DNA from: JBMONI01 sp049324575 | Lineage (GTDB): Bacteria; Omnitrophota; Omnitrophia; Omnitrophales; Aquincolibacteriaceae | Assembly: GCA_049324575.1 (NCBI GenBank) | Contig: JBMONI010000021.1 | Location: 1-7,480 of the forward strand | Direction of reading: 5' to 3' | DNA length: 7,480 nucleotides | Shown here: piece after piece, positions 4,574-7,480 of the stretch | How positions within the stretch are numbered: the first letter of the stretch is position 1 | Layout: every line of letters begins with the position of its first letter | The notes under the pieces: model-generated | What the model saw: only the letters and a program-made list of their open reading frames with translations | What the model was told of the DNA's origin: nothing | The model's database searches: none | Translations under genes and position numbers: made by a program

Positions 4574-7480
4574 CTATTCGCCGGTCAGGGACATCGAATC
4601 CCACCGCACGGTCAGCAAACTGCCAACGGACTGGACAGGCCCCATGAGGGTGCTGTACTGGAGCGGTTGCAACGTAAGGGGTTTTCCGATCGAATTTGAG
4701 ATTTCCATCGAACCGGTGATCGAGGCTTCACTTCCCGCAGAGAGAAGATCGCTTAAAAGAAGCTGGGATGAACGATCGGCGGCAAGCCCTTTTTTTATGG
4801 AAGCAAGCGAGGTCGTCGCCGCCTGATAAGTTAGAGGCTGGACCGTACGCGCAAGCGAACTTTTTTCCGAGATCGCCGGCGATCCCTCTTCCGATACCGT
4901 GCGAACCGCCGGAACGGAAAACGCCGCCAGGGTCATTTCCGTCAGAACCGGCTCGCTCGGAGAAACGAGCGGCACTTCCGTCAAGGTGGCCAGATCGACA
5001 AAGCCGATATTTTCTCCGATCGTATAAAGGGCATAATCGCCTTCATAACTAACCTCGGTCGCCGCGCCGGGAAGCACAAGACTCGCTCCCGTCACCGGAT
5101 CGATCAAAAAGGTCCTGCTGTAATCCACGTCTTCATTGCCGGTGGCTGAGATCCCGACCGAAACCACCGTTCCACCGCTTGGAACCGGATAAACATCGAC
5201 CAGGGTATAAAAGCCGGACCCACTGCACCCGCCGGCCGCTTGGCATGCGTGATAAAAGATCGTCGTATCCAGTTTCACGAGATCGTCCGAACCCGCCGTC
5301 GCATCGTAAAAGTGGACTTCATAGGTATTGCTGTAGGGATTGATCATGGGGATGACCAGATACCCGTTCTCGAGCACAGCGTCATCGCCGAGTTCGATCA
5401 AAAAAGAAGACGTTGGTTCCGTTTCAAGGGTATCCGGATCGATCTCATAGCGGTCCCCGATCACGGTCCCGTTCCGGAAAACGTTCCGGATCACATAAGA
5501 GATCCCTCCGGTTTCCGTGAACTGGACATCCTCCATGTTCCCGTTCGTCCTTTCCTGCTCTGCCCCTTCCCTATACCCAAAAACAAGTCCGCCCCCGGCA
5601 AAGCTGTTAAGGATCACCGCATAGACAAGTCTTCCGTCTGGGGAAATATCGACCGCGCCGTAGGCGTCAGGGAAATAGGTGACATAGAAGGTACGCTGCT
5701 GACCGGTTTGCAGATCGAGAAGGATCAGGCTGCGCTCAAGCTGGCTCCCCACCAAGGTCTCGACGACCCGGTAAGCGTAATCCGGATTGCTCGCCGCCAC
5801 GGTCCAGCCGCCCACGAGATTGGCATTCCTCCATTCCTCTTCCGTGATAGAAGCCCATGTCCCCGTCGCGATGTCATAACGTTGGTAGATCTCGGTCTTC
5901 CACTGAGAACGCGGGATGTATTGAAAATGGAAAAAGATCTGCTCGCCCACTTTCGTGCTCCCGATCAGGATATCCGCATGCTGAGGGCTCCGGTTCGGGA
6001 TCAAAGTGACCTGAGAACCGAGGATCAAATAATACTGGTAAGCGCTGGCCACCGTATAACCGTCAAAGACAACCGTGTCACAGACCGTCATCGAGTTGTA
6101 ATCCACGATCGCCGTCTTCACGGTCCCTTGATCGTCATAGGTCAGACGGACGAGCTTCTCGCCGAGGAACTCCGCCCCTTGCAAATCGCCTTCGAGCGTC
6201 CTTTTTTTGATCTCAAGCGACAGGTCCTGGACATAGATCGTACCGACGCCGCCCTCGGTCGCCCCGTAAACCGCAACGGTCCCGTCCGGAGAGACATCAC
6301 AAAGCGGAGCGATCGCCCCCGTCGAGGCGTCCACCCGCAGCATCTCCTTTGTCATCCCGGTACTCAGATGCATGAGGGTCAGGACCGTCTCCCCGCCCAC
6401 CGTCTCGATTCGGTAAGCGTAATCCGGGTTCGACGGCGTCTGCGTCCAGCCCTCCGGCACATTCCAATAAAGGTCCCCTTCCCAGGTCACCGTGTTGATA
6501 TGGTAAACAGCGACGGTCTTCCCCGATCCCTCCGCCATGTCGACATGGATCTCATTGCCCAGAAAATGATAAGGATCGCCGGGGATCGCCGGGGCGAGCA
6601 TCTCCATCTCGGCCAAAAACTCATGCAAAGTCCCTTCCCCTGCGAATTCATCAACATAGATCACCGAACCGCCGAACATATTCCGCGTTGCGAACACCGT
6701 GAACGCGCCGTCCGGACTCACATCCGGCGCCCCCCACAAGCTCGAAAAACCGAGACTCCGATAATAAACCGTCGTCACCGTTTTAGTCACCAGGTCCTGG
6801 ACCTGCAGGATCTCATTGCCCGGATCGGTTTCGCTCGGGTCCGTATAGAGGATCCGGAAAGCGAAATTCACATTCGACGCGGCACGCGTCCAGCCTTCGG
6901 GCACGACGGGCATCGGATCCACAAGTGACAGGACCCCCCTTTCATCGATCTCGATCTTGTAAACCCAGCCGTTGATCTCAACCGTCTCTTCCGCCGGGTA
7001 ATGGGCCACGGCGACCGTTTCGGAAGTCTCGAGGAAGAAATACAGCCCCCAGCCCGCCGTCCGGTCGTAACTCCCATATTCCACCCAATAGCTCTTTCCG
7101 CCGGCCGTAACTTGCTGGACTTCGATAAAAGGAATGTCGTCGTTCTCTCCGCTCAAGGCATCCACCTGCCCGACCACGATAAAGGCCAGCTCCCCCACCT
7201 CGCCGCCGGCGCTGAACGTCAAGCGGCGCGGCACAAAAATCCCGTCACCGTTCTTTTCTTCGCTCACCCAGAAGAAACGGTGCGCGCCGATCTGCGGCGA
7301 CTGTCCCGCATAATTGAAGACCATGACGCTCCGTCCCCGCGCCCGCGCCTCGATCGCCGCCTGATCGTCGGACCAGTCCCCGTCCGCGAAACCGTCGATC
7401 TCGTCGATCAGCGCATCGTCGAAAGGCTGCGCGATCACATCCGTCTGATAGTCGTAAGCGTCGCCATAAACCGTGTGCCG
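4574..7480 (-). CDS. Large beta-propeller-like repeat protein, N-terminus outside the window
   Basis: The frame is open from the window edge to TAG (complement of 4574-4576), giving 968 visible residues and no start. A GTG at 7436-7438 has no special claim to be the start, because reading continues 14 codons upstream (RHTVYGDAYDYQTD). The family is not recognised. Three diverged repeats carry a GWTxxxSNPDYAYR motif, then a strand pattern such as LQTG, then (D)xSPDG and a GG..IYV-type strand. The SPDG motif and alternating strands resemble TolB/PD40 and WD40-like propeller blades, which bind proteins or sugars outside the cytoplasm. A region near 5166-5260 (YPVPSGG, and a C-x5-C pair) may be a degenerate fourth unit. 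The last 130 residues are Ser/Thr/Leu-rich and poor in motifs. No transmembrane helix, catalytic motif or sorting signal is visible in this part. The composition (acidic, rich in Gly/Thr/Val/Tyr, few Cys) suits a secreted or surface protein, but the signal peptide would be in the missing part. Confidence 0.8.
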   Translation of the reverse strand, partial: RHTVYGDAYDYQTDVIAQPFDDALIDEIDGFADGDWSDDQAAIEARARGRSVMVFNYAGQSPQIGAHRFFWVSEEKNGDGIFVPRRLTFSAGGEVGELAFIVVGQVDALSGENDDIPFIEVQQVTAGGKSYWVEYGSYDRTAGWGLYFFLETSETVAVAHYPAEETVEINGWVYKIEIDERGVLSLVDPMPVVPEGWTRAASNVNFAFRILYTDPSETDPGNEILQVQDLVTKTVTTVYYRSLGFSSLWGAPDVSPDGAFTVFATRNMFGGSVIYVDEFAGEGTLHEFLAEMEMLAPAIPGDPYHFLGNEIHVDMAEGSGKTVAVYHINTVTWEGDLYWNVPEGWTQTPSNPDYAYRIETVGGETVLTLMHLSTGMTKEMLRVDASTGAIAPLCDVSPDGTVAVYGATEGGVGTIYVQDLSLEIKKRTLEGDLQGAEFLGEKLVRLTYDDQGTVKTAIVDYNSMTVCDTVVFDGYTVASAYQYYLILGSQVTLIPNRSPQHADILIGSTKVGEQIFFHFQYIPRSQWKTEIYQRYDIATGTWASITEEEWRNANLVGGWTVAASNPDYAYRVVETLVGSQLERSLILLDLQTGQQRTFYVTYFPDAYGAVDISPDGRLVYAVILNSFAGGGLVFGYREGAEQERTNGNMEDVQFTETGGISYVIRNVFRNGTVIGDRYEIDPDTLETEPTSSFLIELGDDAVLENGYLVIPMINPYSNTYEVHFYDATAGSDDLVKLDTTIFYHACQAAGGCSGSGFYTLVDVYPVPSGGTVVSVGISATGNEDVDYSRTFLIDPVTGASLVLPGAATEVSYEGDYALYTIGENIGFVDLATLTEVPLVSPSEPVLTEMTLAAFSVPAVRTVSEEGSPAISEKSSLARTVQPLTYQAATTSLASIKKGLAADRSSQLLLSDLLSAGSEASITGSMEISNSIGKPLTLQPLQYSTLMGPVQSVGSLLTVRWDSMSLTGE
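5564..5896 (-). repeat. Propeller-like protein repeat, unit C
   Basis: Third unit: YDIATGTWASITEEEW leads into GGWTVAASNPDYAYRV (motif at 5765-5812), then LILLDLQTG, DISPDGRLVYAVI and GGGLVFGY. Spacing from GWT to SPDG is 53-59 residues in all three units, while the distance between units varies (about 148 and 214 residues). Confidence 0.65.
6209..6526 (-). repeat. Propeller-like protein repeat, unit B
   Basis: Second unit: VYHINTVTWEGDLYWNVPEG leads into GWTQTPSNPDYAYRI (motif near 6407-6459), then LMHLSTG, DVSPDGTVAVYGA and GGVGTIYVQD. It shares 17 identical bases with unit C (6411-6427 and 5769-5785), covering the NPDYAYR codons. Confidence 0.65.
6574..6593. repeat. Two perfect copies of a 10-bp direct repeat
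   Basis: GATCGCCGGG occurs twice in tandem inside the large minus-strand gene, encoding part of APAIPGDP. Ten is not a multiple of three, so a change in copy number would shift the frame. It may be a small slippage-prone spot. Confidence 0.5.
6629..6976 (-). repeat. Propeller-like protein repeat, unit A
   Basis: First visible unit: YKIEIDERG, VPEGWTRAASNVNFAFRI (motif at 6851-6898), LQVQDLVTK, DVSPDGAFTVFA and GGSVIYVDE. Limits are approximate. It is the most diverged of the three at the SNPDYAYR core (SNVNFAFR). Confidence 0.6.

Noticed and set aside
4453..4826. Short plus-strand frames starting near 4453-4458
   Set aside because: They run from the intergenic region into the antisense of the large gene, with no ribosome site and no protein-like composition.
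5240..6928. Long open frame of 562 codons on the plus strand, opposite the large repeat protein
   Set aside because: Its product is an Arg/Asp/His/Ile/Pro-rich string without domains, as expected from the antisense of a G+C-rich gene. The minus-strand frame has coherent repeats and a proper terminator.

Overview
The window looks like a chromosomal piece of a Gram-negative-type bacterium with moderately high G+C. Two complete genes encode proteins with export signals, one encodes an inner-membrane sensor with a periplasmic-type domain, and the last encodes a large beta-rich protein that looks extracytoplasmic. No taxonomic marker is present. The gene mix would fit an uncultured environmental lineage such as Omnitrophota, but that is only a weak guess. 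No mobile element, tRNA, rRNA or CRISPR array was seen.

Layout: (1) 1-222, plus strand, the C-terminal end of an FAD-dependent glycerol-3-phosphate dehydrogenase (GlpD-like). (2) 247-2025, minus strand, a CHASE2-GGDEF membrane diguanylate cyclase that converges on glpD, with a shared hairpin between them. (3) 2026-2155, a divergent intergenic region holding a perfect 24-bp palindrome with a TATAAT on each strand, probably an operator/promoter. (4) 2156-2443, plus strand, a 95-residue exported protein of unknown function with a PGxGQ-like motif, followed by a textbook intrinsic terminator. (5) 2630-4327, plus strand, an exported alkaline-phosphatase-superfamily protein (PafA/type I phosphodiesterase-like). 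(6) 4330-4366, a hairpin between convergent genes whose T-rich tail suits the minus strand. (7) 4574-7480, minus strand, the last 968 residues of a very large protein with three diverged beta-propeller-like repeats, cut by the window edge.

The most striking point is the gene at 2630-4327. Its fold signatures are well kept and the frame is intact, yet almost every metal-binding and catalytic residue expected at the family positions is replaced (nucleophile Thr to Ser, Asp to Ala, His to Arg, Asp-His to Asn-Gln, His to Ser, Lys to Gln, Arg to Lys). It looks like a pseudo-phosphatase kept for a non-catalytic role. Other points are the divergent palindrome, the repeat architecture of the large protein, a cyclase without a canonically placed inhibitory site, and about 3.5-fold over-representation of GATC across the window.

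The genes do not form one pathway: terminators or strand switches separate all of them. The only plausible regulatory pairing is the cyclase and the small exported protein, which share the palindrome-containing divergent region.
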